Source of the DNA: Nakazawaea peltata
Lineage: Eukaryota; Ascomycota; Pichiomycetes; Alaninales; Pachysolenaceae
Direction: 5' to 3'
NCBI GenBank assembly: GCA_001599355.1
Contig: BCGQ01000005.1
Location: forward strand, 128,222 to 192,221
Length of the DNA: 64,000 bases
The notes under the pieces are model-generated. The model was not told where the DNA came from, searched no databases, and saw only the letters and a program-made list of their open reading frames with translations. The position numbers and the translations under genes were made by a program. Shown here piece after piece: positions 10,424 through 20,894 of this stretch; the stretch's first letter is position 1, and every line of letters begins with the position of its first letter.

Positions 10424-11350
10424 ATGTTCAGATTAACCACTCCTGTTAAGTCTGTTCTCAGACAACAAGCTAGAAGTGCCAGCACTAACAGTACCGCCGG
10501 CGCTAATGAAGTCAACCCATTATTGAAGAAGTTCATTGTCGGTGGTGTTGCTGCTACTGGTTTGACTGCCTCTTACCTGTTGTACATGGACACCCACAGT
10601 GCTGAGGCCATGACCGCTGCTGAGCACGGTTTGCACCCACCTGAATTCGGTTGGGAACACAACGGTATGTTGGACACTTTCAACCACGCTTCTATTAGAA
10701 GAGGTTTCCAAGTTTATAGAGAGGTTTGTGCTCTGTGTCACTCTTTGGACAGAGTCGCCTGGAGAACACTTGTTGGTGTTTCCCATACCAACTCTGAAGT
10801 CAGAGCTATGGCTGAAGAATTCGAATATGATGATGAACCAGATGACCAAGGTAACCCAAGAAAGAGACCAGGTAAATTGGCCGACTACATTCCAGGTCCA
10901 TATGCCAATGAACAAGCTGCCAGAGCTGCTAACCAAGGTGCTCTTCCACCAGATTTATCTTTGATTGTCAAGGCTAGACACGGTGCTTGTGACTACATCT
11001 TCAGTATCTTGACTGGTTACCCAGACGAACCACCAGCCGGTGTTGTCTTGCCTCCAGGATCTAACTACAACCCTTACTTCCCAGGTGGATCCATTGCTAT
11101 GGGTAGAGTCTTGTTCGACGGTTTGGTCGAATATGAGGATGGTACCGAGCTGACCACCTCTCAAATGGCTAAGGATGTTTCCGTCTTCTTGAACTGGGCT
11201 TCCGAACCAGAGCACGATGAGAGAAAGAGATTGGGTTTGAAGGCTGTCATTGTTACTTCCTCTTTGTACTTGTTATCCGTTTGGGTAAAGAAATTCAAGT
11301 GGGCTGCTATCAAGAACAGAAAGATCGTCTTCCACCCACCAAAGAAATAA
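10424..11350 (+). CDS. CYT1: Cytochrome c1, heme protein of complex III
   Basis: A 308-residue catalytic subunit of the ubiquinol-cytochrome c reductase, located on the outer face of the inner mitochondrial membrane. It has a bipartite presequence: a basic N-terminus, then a hydrophobic sorting stretch (about 35-56). The mature start region AEAMTAAEHGLHPPEFGW is near-identical to other yeasts. The heme motif at residues 102-106 is Cys-Ala-[CTG]-Cys-His, which becomes CAACH, exactly the yeast sequence, only if CUG is Ala. DGTE-[CTG]-TTSQM likewise matches DGTPATTSQM. The DYIPGPY, PPDLS and NYNPYFPGG blocks are intact, and a C-terminal anchor (about 272-290) is followed by a basic tail. Length equals that of S. 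cerevisiae Cyt1 (309). Confidence 0.98.
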   Translation: MFRLTTPVKSVLRQQARSASTNSTAGANEVNPLLKKFIVGGVAATGLTASYLLYMDTHSAEAMTAAEHGLHPPEFGWEHNGMLDTFNHASIRRGFQVYREVCALCHSLDRVAWRTLVGVSHTNSEVRAMAEEFEYDDEPDDQGNPRKRPGKLADYIPGPYANEQAARAANQGALPPDLSLIVKARHGACDYIFSILTGYPDEPPAGVVLPPGSNYNPYFPGGSIAMGRVLFDGLVEYEDGTELTTSQMAKDVSVFLNWASEPEHDERKRLGLKAVIVTSSLYLLSVWVKKFKWAAIKNRKIVFHPPKK

Positions 11351-12020
11351 GCATAGAGAAGAATATCATCCATTTACTACAAAAAAAACCGACCCTTCCC
11401 TCCCAGCCATTACACCATTAGAAAAAAAGACATTCCATTACTACTATCACATGATCTTTGACAATCTATTCCTTTTACCACTCCATTGATCTATATCCTT
11501 GACTGTTTCCACCACCATTGCTTCACCTTATCGTTATGTCGCTGCTGTATATATTCTGACCAATCAGAGCGCAGGAAAATAACACAAGGCTAAAAAAAAA
11601 TCATTAAAAAAATCCTAAAAAACACAAAATAGAATTTCCTTTTAAGGTAATGTCCTTTAAAGGCAATCATATTATTGTGCTAGAGACCCGTCGGGATACA
11701 GACACTGCGAGAATAAAAGAGAAGAAAGAAAGAGAGAAATGAGTACCAAATTATGAACTGTCATTGGTTCGTTATTTGATGGTAATTTATTTTTATTATT
11801 ATGTATATATCCATATACTTGATTAACTTATTATATTATTCGAATTATAATTCAACTGAAAAAAATTACATTATAAATCTTTGTAGTGTCTAAGTGTCAA
11901 GTGTAGTAGTATTTTTTATAGTGATCACCCCCTTTTTTTGTTTCTACTTTTTTTTTTTTTTTAAAATAAAATAAAATAAATCGATTTCAAAACTATATCC
12001 ATATTATAACAGGGCATAAA
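11351..12020. other. Convergent 3' intergenic region, CYT1 / OPT
   Basis: A 670-base gap between the 3' ends of CYT1 (+) and the OPT gene (-). No gene is seen. It holds homopolymer runs, including a T tract at about 11946-11962 followed by AAAATA repeats, plausibly 3' end signals for either gene. Confidence 0.5.
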
Positions 12021-14579
12021 TTAGGACCAAGTAGTTGGACCAAAGTAACCTTGTGCAAGCTCGCTGACGTCTTTCAAAGATTGTCTACCGGCATAACCAT
12101 CGACACCAGAGAATGGAACATCGTTACCCCACCAGTAGATAGACTTGTCATGGTATTGAACCAGGAAGAAAATAATGATGGCACTGAACAGAACACCAGC
12201 GTCCAACAGGGAACTCAAAACATAATTATACTTCTCGAACCATTGTAAGTAATGACGTCTGATGTAGTACATGAAAATCCAAGAAAGATATAAACCTGGA
12301 GTGACGAACATCAAGTTGTAAGGAGCATAATTCATCATACCACCAATGATAATAGTTGGTTGGAAACGGTTGTCGAGCAACTTTGGAGCGAACATTCTGA
12401 TACCAATGAAGAGTAACAGGAGCAAGAATCCAATCAAGAACAGATATTGCATAATTGGATACAACTCGTTGAATACACGCTTTGGACCAATGACACCCCA
12501 GAAGACAGAAGCCGAGTAATAAGTTCTCTCGTTTGGACAAGTGAACTTTTGTGGTTGACTTGGGGAACAGAAGTCCTTGATATTGGACATAGACCAGTTG
12601 ACAACACCCAAAAAGACGAAACATTGAATGAAACTAGCAAGAAGTTGACCTCTGAAGACAGCTCTAGGAGGAATCTTGGTGTAATGCAGCATCTTTTGGT
12701 CACTAATATAGTTAGACAGTTGACCATCAATGTTGTAACCCAAAGCCTTCAATGTCATCAAAGCAATACCGTTACCTGGAAGAGCATAACCAACGATCAA
12801 TTCGACCAAGACGTTCAAACCCAAAGAATAACCAGTGGAAGCGTAAAGCATAGTCAATGGAATTAAGAAAACAAAGTTGATACCAACAGTGAAGAAAATA
12901 CCCCAAACTGGAGTGTTGGTTGGGTACAATTCAACACACAAAATACCAAGAACAATACTGATGATCAAAATGATCAAGAACCACCAATCTGGAACTTCTG
13001 GATATCTGGCCATCATTTGAGAATGCAGGTCCTTGAAATCAGCAAAATTAGAACGTCTCCAGTTCTTGATAAGTTTCTTCAGTTGGATCAAAGACATCCA
13101 AAGGGACTTACGTTCTACGTAACAAGTGTACAAAAACGAGAATGGGTAGACAGCGAAGAAAGCACCATAAACAAGTAAGTTACCCAGGGTGTAGAATGGA
13201 GGAGAGTACAGTTTGTACTTGGTCTCATCCAACAAACCATTGGTCAAAATTTGGGTGACGTCGTAAGACTCAGCAGTATTGGTATAAATACCATTGTCAT
13301 TTGGTGGCATGTACAGAGCCCATTTGTAGTTACTGTAATAAAGACCAACAACAATGAAGAAACCAATGAAAGTTCCAATAGACTGATTCAAAGTACTGAA
13401 GAATGGCATAGTCAATGGAGCTAAGAAACTGGCGACATTCCAGTCGAAAGTTGGAATTGGGTTCAAACCGAAACCGAAGTATTGTCCACAAATAACGGCC
13501 AAGTTGAAATTGTCTGGAGCGATCCAAGTAATCCAGTTGAAATAAGATAACAGTTGGAATAAGTAATCTGGTAACCAGAAGTAAAGGAACATGGCACCAA
13601 AGGCAATAAAGAAGAAGTTGTAACGAGATACAGTCCAGCCGTGAATTCTCTCCTTCTTCTCACCTTTCAACAAAGCTCTGTTCAAAGCGATTGTAGGCAA
13701 GACACTTGGCCAAATACTCTTGGTTGGGTAAATGACAAACTTTCTCAAGATACCAGCAAAACTGAAACCCATGAATTGAGTAGACAAGGTAAGAAGCACT
13801 TGGAAACCGAAACTCAACCAATCATTTTTATAGAACATTCTTTGGGTCACGATGTTATAACTAACGTAGACACCGACACTGGTAACAGAATACATAAGAG
13901 TAGCAAACATTTGTTCCTTGTGGTTCCAAGGACCTGGGTTCAAAGAAACACGTTGGCCTCTGACATTGAAGCCCCAATCAGGCATGATCATAGCCCACAG
14001 TTTACCAGAAGGATACAATAACATTTGCAGGACAGAGGTACTCAAAGTAATACTAGGATATCTGTGCGAGAAGAACTCGTTAACACCGGAACCGATGATC
14101 AACCAGATAATAGCAATGAAATAAGATCTGATAGTCTCAACAGGCAAGTCAAAGTCATCAAATGGATCAGTAACAGCTCTGACTTCTGGATATGGAGAGT
14201 GATACAGAATTAAACTCAGTAACATTCTGGTCTCGAAATCCCATTCAGCATCTTCTGGCTTAGGCTCCAGAACCAAGGTTTCCATCTCAGAAAAATCATC
14301 GGATGGGAAATTAGGATCATCAGCGTGATATACAATCAGCTCCTTCAAAATTTCAAGCAGCTCATCTTGCTTCAATTGGTGAATTTTGTTCAACATGTAC
14401 TCAGTGTCTGATGGCAAGTCATGAATACTGTCCTCAGAACTGTGTCCAGTCTTGTACAAGATTCTGGAGATGAAACGATCCTCGAATTCTCCATAGTATT
14501 CTGTTTGGTGGTCATCAGCGATGACATCCACCTTCTCATTGGTGATGCCAATCTTTTTCTCGTCCTTTATTTCTTCCAT
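12021..14579 (-). CDS. Oligopeptide transporter (OPT family)
   Basis: An 852-residue proton-coupled small-oligopeptide transporter of the plasma membrane. The N-terminal cytosolic region (about 125 residues) is acidic. The signature SPYPEVRAVTDPFDD (about 148-162) precedes roughly 14-16 membrane segments. Other family blocks are SLNPGPWNHKEQMFATLM, FGFGLNPIPTFDW, the cytosolic DLHSQMMARYPEVPDWWF loop, PGNGIALM and KIPPRAVFRGQLLASF. The C-terminus is short and hydrophilic. Length is within the range of Opt1 (799) and Opt2 (877). OPT proteins carry tetra/pentapeptides, glutathione or related peptides; the substrate cannot be assigned. The upstream region carries several GATAAG words, fitting nitrogen-regulated expression. 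Confidence 0.93.
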   Translation of the reverse strand: MEEIKDEKKIGITNEKVDVIADDHQTEYYGEFEDRFISRILYKTGHSSEDSIHDLPSDTEYMLNKIHQLKQDELLEILKELIVYHADDPNFPSDDFSEMETLVLEPKPEDAEWDFETRMLLSLILYHSPYPEVRAVTDPFDDFDLPVETIRSYFIAIIWLIIGSGVNEFFSHRYPSITLSTSVLQMLLYPSGKLWAMIMPDWGFNVRGQRVSLNPGPWNHKEQMFATLMYSVTSVGVYVSYNIVTQRMFYKNDWLSFGFQVLLTLSTQFMGFSFAGILRKFVIYPTKSIWPSVLPTIALNRALLKGEKKERIHGWTVSRYNFFFIAFGAMFLYFWLPDYLFQLLSYFNWITWIAPDNFNLAVICGQYFGFGLNPIPTFDWNVASFLAPLTMPFFSTLNQSIGTFIGFFIVVGLYYSNYKWALYMPPNDNGIYTNTAESYDVTQILTNGLLDETKYKLYSPPFYTLGNLLVYGAFFAVYPFSFLYTCYVERKSLWMSLIQLKKLIKNWRRSNFADFKDLHSQMMARYPEVPDWWFLIILIISIVLGILCVELYPTNTPVWGIFFTVGINFVFLIPLTMLYASTGYSLGLNVLVELIVGYALPGNGIALMTLKALGYNIDGQLSNYISDQKMLHYTKIPPRAVFRGQLLASFIQCFVFLGVVNWSMSNIKDFCSPSQPQKFTCPNERTYYSASVFWGVIGPKRVFNELYPIMQYLFLIGFLLLLLFIGIRMFAPKLLDNRFQPTIIIGGMMNYAPYNLMFVTPGLYLSWIFMYYIRRHYLQWFEKYNYVLSSLLDAGVLFSAIIIFFLVQYHDKSIYWWGNDVPFSGVDGYAGRQSLKDVSELAQGYFGPTTWS

Positions 14580-15842
14580 ATCTACTGTATTTATTTGAAA
14601 TCAAAGGGGGTAACAGTACAAAGAAATAGGGTCGAGGAGATCGAAATTAAAATTAAAGGGTTCACGAGACAGTTTAAATACGAATTTTACAGGGTACATC
14701 TGCTAGCAATCTGGGCGGCTTAATGATGTGCTTTCCTTATCTCTGAATGGGGGAGATGGTGAATTGATAAGTTGAACTCAGAAAACCGAAAGAGGGCGTT
14801 CTGAAAAAAAAACAAAAACCGGATTTCTCGCTTTACTGTAGCGGAAAAAAAGGGAAACGCTTATTGCGGGACAATTAGAGTTAAACGCGGCTAGAGTTTG
14901 ACAAAATACCAAGAACTTTAATAAGCAGAAGCCGTTCGATTTATGTACAGGGGTGGAAAGCGAGAGATAGGAATCATATTTTTGAACTGATGACCTATAC
15001 TTGTAGACATCATGAGATTGAGTTCACTAGTTGACGCTCTAGTCCTATAAGCGGAGATAAATCATGATCGATCAGATTGTATGGTTGTGAGTGCAATTGC
15101 AGATAACAGCCGACGTGAAGTATTCACGGAATATACACAATAAGAATTCACTCCAACTTCGATAAGTGGCTCCTGAATTGAATTACACAATAAGGAAAAT
15201 CTCTGATAAGGCAAGGCTCGATGGGAAGTTGTTGCAAAAAAAAAATAAAAATGTCACAGAACTGAAAATTGGTGCCACACGAGTTCTTGTTCTGAAAAAG
15301 CCTTGCGAATGGACTCGGCGCTTACTGATAACAAGGCAAGAGCCTTATAGGGTAAGCCGTTCAATGAGGTGATAAGCCCATCAGCCCTCAACTCTGAACA
15401 GAATCTTGAACGACGAAACAATAATGAACATCATTGACGGGAGACCCTGGAGCGAAAGGTTTATATTTGAAGGATACTTCTGTATCAAAACTGCCGCAGT
15501 GAATCTCGGCTGCAATGAAGAGGGGTAACCTAAAATTTCCCCCAAAGCGGAATATCGAGAGAGGCACAAACTTTAAAAAAATCTTGTTTTTTATTAAGTT
15601 TTGCGTCCGCAAGTTTCAGAACAAAAATATGATTTTTGTTATCTTGTCAGAATCCAAAGCTTGGAAAGGTTGAATTGTGGAGAGCCGAATGGACAACAGG
15701 AGGAGGAGAAACGAGAGCCCCTTGGCATAAGTAACTTGGATCATTGGTTCGAAATATTTCTTGGCAATGAGGTGAATTATTAGTGGAATAAAGAAATTTC
15801 CGCCATTTGAGCCTATTGTGAACGGCTTCTTATGCTAAATCA
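14580..15842. promoter_or_regulatory. GATAAG-rich upstream region of OPT
   Basis: A 1.26-kb gap with no supported gene. GATAAG occurs at 14766-14771, 15161-15166, 15205-15210 and 15371-15376, with CTTATC at 14736-14741 and looser GATAA words between. That is five exact cores in about 640 bases. These are candidate sites for GATA factors such as the one encoded at 44119-46311, and suggest nitrogen-catabolite control of the peptide transporter. Short ORFs here (up to 68 codons, some with non-ATG starts) have no recognisable features. Confidence 0.5.
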
Positions 15843-16397
15843 TTAGTTAGCGTCGAGGACGATCTTCGAAGGAGCCGCATCACCAGTTCCCGGGATCTCG
15901 CAGGCATTTTTCGAAGTATAACAAACTGTTTGTGGAGGAGCAGCTATTGCCCAATTCCCGGTAGCGGGCTTCCAAGGGTCCTTGCTGTTGCTAGGTTTAT
16001 ATTGTAAATCCAGTTTGATCAACCAAGGCAGGAAGAACATTTGAACCGACTCACCAGCATCGGCGGAACAGGAAACGGAGAAATCCAATTCAAGCGAAGA
16101 AGAAACTTCAAATGATGTGGAAACGGAAATAAAGTTTGTAAGCAGTCCGGCTAACGCTGGTGATACCGAGACACCTCCCGATATACTGAGTGCTAAAGTT
16201 TTCGATACAGAAGCACCGGAACCTTTAGTACTATCGATACAAATTCCAAGGGGGATTTGTGGGGTCCATAAAAACGGAGCCGAAACAGATCCACGAATAT
16301 CATAACCATCTAATGAAGCTGAAAATGTGGTATTGGGATTGTTTGTAAAAGCATTGACAAAAGCGAAGAATAAAAAGGGGATAATGAAGAGATTCAT
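15843..16397 (-). CDS. Orphan small secreted protein
   Basis: A 184-residue ORF I do not recognise. It begins with a clear signal peptide (MNLFIIPFLFFAFVNAF, likely cleaved around residue 16-20) and has no other membrane segment or GPI-type tail. The mature part is rich in Ser, Ala, Gly and Pro with alternating hydrophobic residues, suggesting beta structure (for example VSVSTSFEVSSSLELDFSVS). It contains four Cys in the mature chain (in IGICID-like GICIDS, SVSCSAD, QTVCYTS and NACEIP), which could form two disulfides. The ATG has a well-placed, A-rich leader. Isolated between the OPT promoter and NIK1. It could be a cell-wall or extracellular protein; no function is claimed. Confidence 0.6.
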   Translation of the reverse strand: MNLFIIPFLFFAFVNAFTNNPNTTFSASLDGYDIRGSVSAPFLWTPQIPLGICIDSTKGSGASVSKTLALSISGGVSVSPALAGLLTNFISVSTSFEVSSSLELDFSVSCSADAGESVQMFFLPWLIKLDLQYKPSNSKDPWKPATGNWAIAAPPQTVCYTSKNACEIPGTGDAAPSKIVLDAN

Positions 16398-17118
16398 TTT
16401 GATATGGGGGTTAATAATTACAAAGTGAAGGGTAAAGGTCTATTAAATATTCATTAAAGATTCCAAAATACAAATATCACAAGAGTATGATCTGGTTGAT
16501 CATGCTCTGGCAATGACCGATATGTAAATGTTCAATCATAATATCAATAATATTAATAAACCAAACTAGGACTAAACATACTACCACCATTAGGTAGTGT
16601 ACGGACAAAAAATACGAAATTGAAAGCTTCATCTTATCGTGCTCTGCGGTCTGCGATCGGCTGTCTGATTCTGTGCACGACCTTTTGAAACTGGGACAAA
16701 TTAGGTAAAACTAATCAAATTCTGCACTGCGCAGGAGATCGATTTATTATAGCGTCATAATTAAATATATTGGGCGGTGGGATTAGAGGTGTAAGCTTAT
16801 TGTTGGAATAGTTCGCATTTAGACAAGTAATGGATAATTAGTGGACAAGTAGTGAGGGATATTCATTGTAGTTGATCTTTCATCCTCCGCCTGTCTCTCC
16901 CATCCTCTCTGACTGCCCTTTTACTGCCCCCCCTTGCCCTTTGACTACCCTCCTACTGCCCCTCGTTCCTGTCTATCTGCACCGCACAAAATTTGACCTA
17001 AAAATAACCCAATTTGAGGAAAAAAAAACACCTCCCCTTAAAAAAAAATCAACAAGCGCCGATACAACTCATTTGGCGCCATCAAAGCAGAACACCGTGC
17101 CGGGAAACACACGTAAAA
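16398..17118. promoter_or_regulatory. Divergent promoter region, secreted protein / NIK1
   Basis: A 721-base divergent region. It holds a minus-strand GTCGTGCA (16674-16681), a C/T-rich block at 16880-16975, and A tracts just before the NIK1 ATG. The NIK1 frame is open upstream from 17014 but has no ATG before 17119. No gene is seen. Confidence 0.45.
16674..16681 (-). promoter_or_regulatory. GTCGTGCA element between the divergent genes
   Basis: GTCGTGCA on the minus strand, preceded on that strand by CAAAAG. It is 277 bases from the secreted-protein ATG and 437 bases from the NIK1 ATG, so which gene it serves is open. Confidence 0.3.
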
Positions 17119-20100
17119 ATGGATTTGATAGCCATCTTGAAAGACCCGGAACAGTTCCTGATCCATCACGCGGTCATCCGTGAACAAGTCTTGGAGTTAG
17201 TGGAACAGAAGGAGTCCGAGGTCAATAATTTAAATAATGAATTAATCACGTCCAAGAACGCCAATAAACTGTTTCAAAAACTGTTGAACGAGATAGGTAC
17301 CGTGGTCATTAGTGTGCTGATGGGAGACTTATCGAAGAAGGTTCAAATTCATGAGGTGGAGAGTGACCCGGAGATTTTGAAGGTGAAGATCACCATCAAC
17401 ACCATGATGGACCAATTACAAACTTTTGCCAATGAAGTTACTAAGGTTGCCACCGAGGTGGCTCACGGTGAGTTGGGAGGTCAGCTGAAAAATGACGGCA
17501 CCGTGGGAATCTGGCGCTCTTTGACCGACAACGTCAACATCATGGCGCTCAATTTGACCAACCAAGTGCGTGAAATCGCCGACGTTACCAGAGCCGTTCT
17601 GAGCGGTGATTTGTCTAGGAAAATCAATGTCCACGCGCAGGGAGAGATCTTGGAGTTGCAAAAAACCATTAACACCATGGTGGACCAGTTGAGAATGTTT
17701 GCTTTTGAGGTCACCAGAGTCAGTAGAGAGGTCGGTGTCTTGGGATTATTGGGAGGTCAAGCTAAGATCAATGGAGTCGAAGGTATTTGGAAAGAATTGA
17801 CCGATAATGTCAATGCCATGGCTGCCAATTTGACCCAACAAGTGCGTAATATCGCCAACGTTACCACTGCGGTGCTGCGTGGTGATTTATCTAAGAAGGT
17901 TACTGCCGATTGTAAAGGTGAGATTTTGGATTTGAAATTGACCATCAACCAGATGGTGGACCGATTACAGACGTTTGCCGAAGAAGTCACTCAAGTGGCT
18001 AGAGAAACTGGTGTGTTTGGTAGATTGGGTGGAGAGCTGATTGTGCAAGATGTCGAAGGTGCTTGGAAAGAAGTCACCGAGAATGTAAACCTTATGGCTG
18101 CCAATTTGACCAACCAAGTGCGTTCTATCGCTACTGTTACCACAGCCGTTCTGCACGGTGATTTATCCCAGAAGATTGACGTCGACCTGCAAGGTGAGAT
18201 CTTACAATTGAAGAATACCATCAATAAAATGGTGGATTCGTTACAGGTGTTTGCCAAGGAAGTGACTAAAGTTGCCAGAGAAACCGGTGTCGAAGGTAAA
18301 TTGGGTGTTCAAGCCAACGTTAAAGATGTAGATGGTGCTTGGAAACTGGTTACCGAGAATGTTAACACCATGGCTACCAATTTGACTTATCAAGTTCGTC
18401 TGTTTGCCCAAATTACTGCTGCTGCCACCGATGGTGATTTCACAAGATTCATCACGGTTGAACTGTCCGGTGAAATGGACGCCTTGAAGACAAAGATTAA
18501 CCAGATGGTTTTGAATTTGAGAGAATCCATTCAAAGAAACACTCTGGCCAGAGAAGCTGCCGAGTTACTGAACAGTGCCAAATCCGAATTCTTAGCTAAT
18601 ATGTCGCATGAAATTAGAACCCCGATGAACGGTATCATTGGTATGACTCAATTGACTTTAGACACCGAGTTGACCCAGTACCAACGTGAGATGTTGAGTA
18701 TTGTACACAACTTGCTGAACTCTTTATTGACTATTATTGATGATATATTGGATATTTCCAAGATTGAGGCCAACAGAATGACTGTTGAGCAGATTGATTT
18801 CAGTTTAAGAGGTACTGTGTTTGGTGCTTTGAAAACATTGGCTGTCAAGCTGATCGAGAAACAATTGGACTTGGTTTATCAGCTGGATAACTCTTTCCCA
18901 GATAATTTAGTTGGTGATTCTTTCAGATTAAGACAAGTCATTTTGAACTTGGCCGGAAATGCCATCAAATTCACCACCAAGGGTAAAGTCACTGTCAGTG
19001 TTAAGAAATCAGGCAAAGTTTGTGCCAATTCCGACAAGTTACTTTTGGAATTCTGTGTCAGTGACACTGGTATTGGTATCGAGAAGGACAAATTGGGCTT
19101 GATTTTCGACACCTTCTGTCAACTGGATGGTTCTACTACAAGAAAATTCGGTGGTACCGGTTTAGGTCTTTCGATTTCTAAACAATTGATCCAGTTAATG
19201 GGTGGTGAGATTTGGGTTCTGTCCAATTATGGTGAAGGTTCTCAATTCTACTTCACTATTCTGGTTTCCCCAGCTAAGATCGAGTTGTCTCGTCAATTAG
19301 AAGTATTGTTACCTTTCAAGGATCATCATCTGATGTTCATTTCTACTGAACACAATGACACAGGCTCTGAAATCATCAGACAAAACATCGAGAATTTACA
19401 ATTACAACCAACTGTCGTTCGCACAATCGATGAAGCAGACTTTGTCGAGCCTGTCATCTATGATATCATCATTGTCGACTCTTTACAAACTCTGAAACAA
19501 TTGAGAACTTTGCCTGAGATCAAGTACATTCCGCTAGTATTATTACATCCTTCCATTCCAGGTTTGAATATGAGATTATGTCTCGATTTAGGTATCACTT
19601 CATATGGTAATACCCCATGTTCGATCACCGACTTGCTGTCTATTTTGAAACCGGCTTTGGAATCCAGACTGGCCCCAACTAATGCCGATGGTTCGGTCTC
19701 GTTCAAGATCTTATTGGCCGAGGATAACTTGGTCAACCAGAAGTTGGCCGTACGTATTTTAGAGAAACATGGCCACTCTGTCGAAGTAGTTGAGAATGGT
19801 TTGGAGCTGTTTGAACTGATCAAGAAAGATAAATATGATGTGATCTTAATGGATGTTCAAATGCCTATCATGGGAGGTTTCGAGGCCACTCTGAAGATCA
19901 GAGAATGGGAGAAGAAGATCAACCCAGTCGATTCATTACTGTTCAGAACCCCAATTATCGCATTGACTGCTCACGCCATGTTGGGAGATAGAGAACGTTG
20001 TATGAAACTGCAGATGGATGAATATTTATCCAAACCTTTGAAGCCTACTTTATTGGTCCAAACTATTGCCAAGTGTATCCACAATGTGAACCAATTGAAG

Positions 20101-20550
20101 GAGTTGAGTAAGAGTAATCAGCATAATAACAAGAGAATATCCAAATTTGCAGCAACTGTCGATAGCAATGTTGGAGCATCATCTAATTTGCTGTCTCCTG
20201 CTATCGATGCTCAGAGTCCTCAAATTGAGTTACTTCAAGACGTTGTTATGGGAACAAATGGCTCAAGTAATGGGTCCAATACCAACATCCGCATGTCCAA
20301 TAACAACGAACATAAAGTGAGTGAACATATTTCTGATATTCATGGCGAAGATTACGGCAGAGATCTGGTAAGAAAGACTAATAGTGATGAAATGTTGAAA
20401 CAAATGAGAAGACCAGGTGGATATGGTAATAGAAGTAACACTACTGAGGGATTAGTTCCTACGTTATCAGACTTCGGGTCTTCTGATTCGATTCCTTTGG
20501 CCGCTACAGGTCCAGAGAAGAAGGCTAAACGTAAGTTAAGTAATGATTAG
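17119..20550 (+). CDS. NIK1: Group III hybrid histidine kinase (NIK1/HIK1 type)
   Basis: A 1143-residue cytosolic sensor kinase acting above the HOG MAP-kinase pathway in osmotic and cell-wall stress. Residues about 60-450 are tandem HAMP-type repeats (about 92 residues each, NVNxMAxNLTxQVRxIAxVTTAV pattern). Then come the H-box [13 protein letters not shown] (phospho-His 497), the N/G boxes ending [13 protein letters not shown], and a receiver domain with ILLAEDN and phospho-Asp 912 in LMDVQMP. The C-terminal 110 residues are low complexity. The start at 17119 is the first ATG and aligns with other Nik1 N-termini. At least eleven CTG codons (residues 67, 123, 161, 253, 345, 449, 476, 484, 533, 578 and 669) sit at Ala positions of C. 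albicans Nik1, or next to one at 449 (sequence as I remember it). No membrane segment is present. Confidence 0.97.
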   Translation: MDLIAILKDPEQFLIHHAVIREQVLELVEQKESEVNNLNNELITSKNANKLFQKLLNEIGTVVISVLMGDLSKKVQIHEVESDPEILKVKITINTMMDQLQTFANEVTKVATEVAHGELGGQLKNDGTVGIWRSLTDNVNIMALNLTNQVREIADVTRAVLSGDLSRKINVHAQGEILELQKTINTMVDQLRMFAFEVTRVSREVGVLGLLGGQAKINGVEGIWKELTDNVNAMAANLTQQVRNIANVTTAVLRGDLSKKVTADCKGEILDLKLTINQMVDRLQTFAEEVTQVARETGVFGRLGGELIVQDVEGAWKEVTENVNLMAANLTNQVRSIATVTTAVLHGDLSQKIDVDLQGEILQLKNTINKMVDSLQVFAKEVTKVARETGVEGKLGVQANVKDVDGAWKLVTENVNTMATNLTYQVRLFAQITAAATDGDFTRFITVELSGEMDALKTKINQMVLNLRESIQRNTLAREAAELLNSAKSEFLANMSHEIRTPMNGIIGMTQLTLDTELTQYQREMLSIVHNLLNSLLTIIDDILDISKIEANRMTVEQIDFSLRGTVFGALKTLAVKLIEKQLDLVYQLDNSFPDNLVGDSFRLRQVILNLAGNAIKFTTKGKVTVSVKKSGKVCANSDKLLLEFCVSDTGIGIEKDKLGLIFDTFCQLDGSTTRKFGGTGLGLSISKQLIQLMGGEIWVLSNYGEGSQFYFTILVSPAKIELSRQLEVLLPFKDHHLMFISTEHNDTGSEIIRQNIENLQLQPTVVRTIDEADFVEPVIYDIIIVDSLQTLKQLRTLPEIKYIPLVLLHPSIPGLNMRLCLDLGITSYGNTPCSITDLLSILKPALESRLAPTNADGSVSFKILLAEDNLVNQKLAVRILEKHGHSVEVVENGLELFELIKKDKYDVILMDVQMPIMGGFEATLKIREWEKKINPVDSLLFRTPIIALTAHAMLGDRERCMKLQMDEYLSKPLKPTLLVQTIAKCIHNVNQLKELSKSNQHNNKRISKFAATVDSNVGASSNLLSPAIDAQSPQIELLQDVVMGTNGSSNGSNTNIRMSNNNEHKVSEHISDIHGEDYGRDLVRKTNSDEMLKQMRRPGGYGNRSNTTEGLVPTLSDFGSSDSIPLAATGPEKKAKRKLSND

Positions 20551-20894
20551 ACAGGAGACCTCGGGTCTAGTCTTACTTTAATGATGTTATGAAGCCTAAT
20601 GATATAAGAATATAAGAATGATAAGATATCTGTAGGATACTGTTTTCTAGCCGTGACTCAGCTCCTTAGTCTTGGATTCTCTTTCATAGCCCCTCTCTTC
20701 AACTAACCCCCTTCTACTTACCCCCTTCTTATTCGTAAATCGCTCTGTATCATTAATAAAGTGCTAAGTCACATGACTCGTGAGACGCTTTCAGAATTTA
20801 ATAATATGCTAAGGTCGACACTTGAAAAATCATCGACCCCCGGTATCTTCAGACTATAAAATCATAGCTGAAAGCAGGTTCGGCGCTATCTAAA
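20551..20894. promoter_or_regulatory. Intergenic region and promoter of GatB
   Basis: No gene is seen. Two CCCCCTT words (about 20707 and 20722) lie upstream of the GatB start. The second is followed by TATTCGTAAATCGC, a weak relative of the composite element. Confidence 0.4.

Noticed and set aside
17014-17118. A longer N-terminus for the histidine kinase starting at 17014
   Set aside because: That position is TTG, not ATG; known Nik1 proteins begin at the position equivalent to 17119, and the preceding stretch is A-rich leader.
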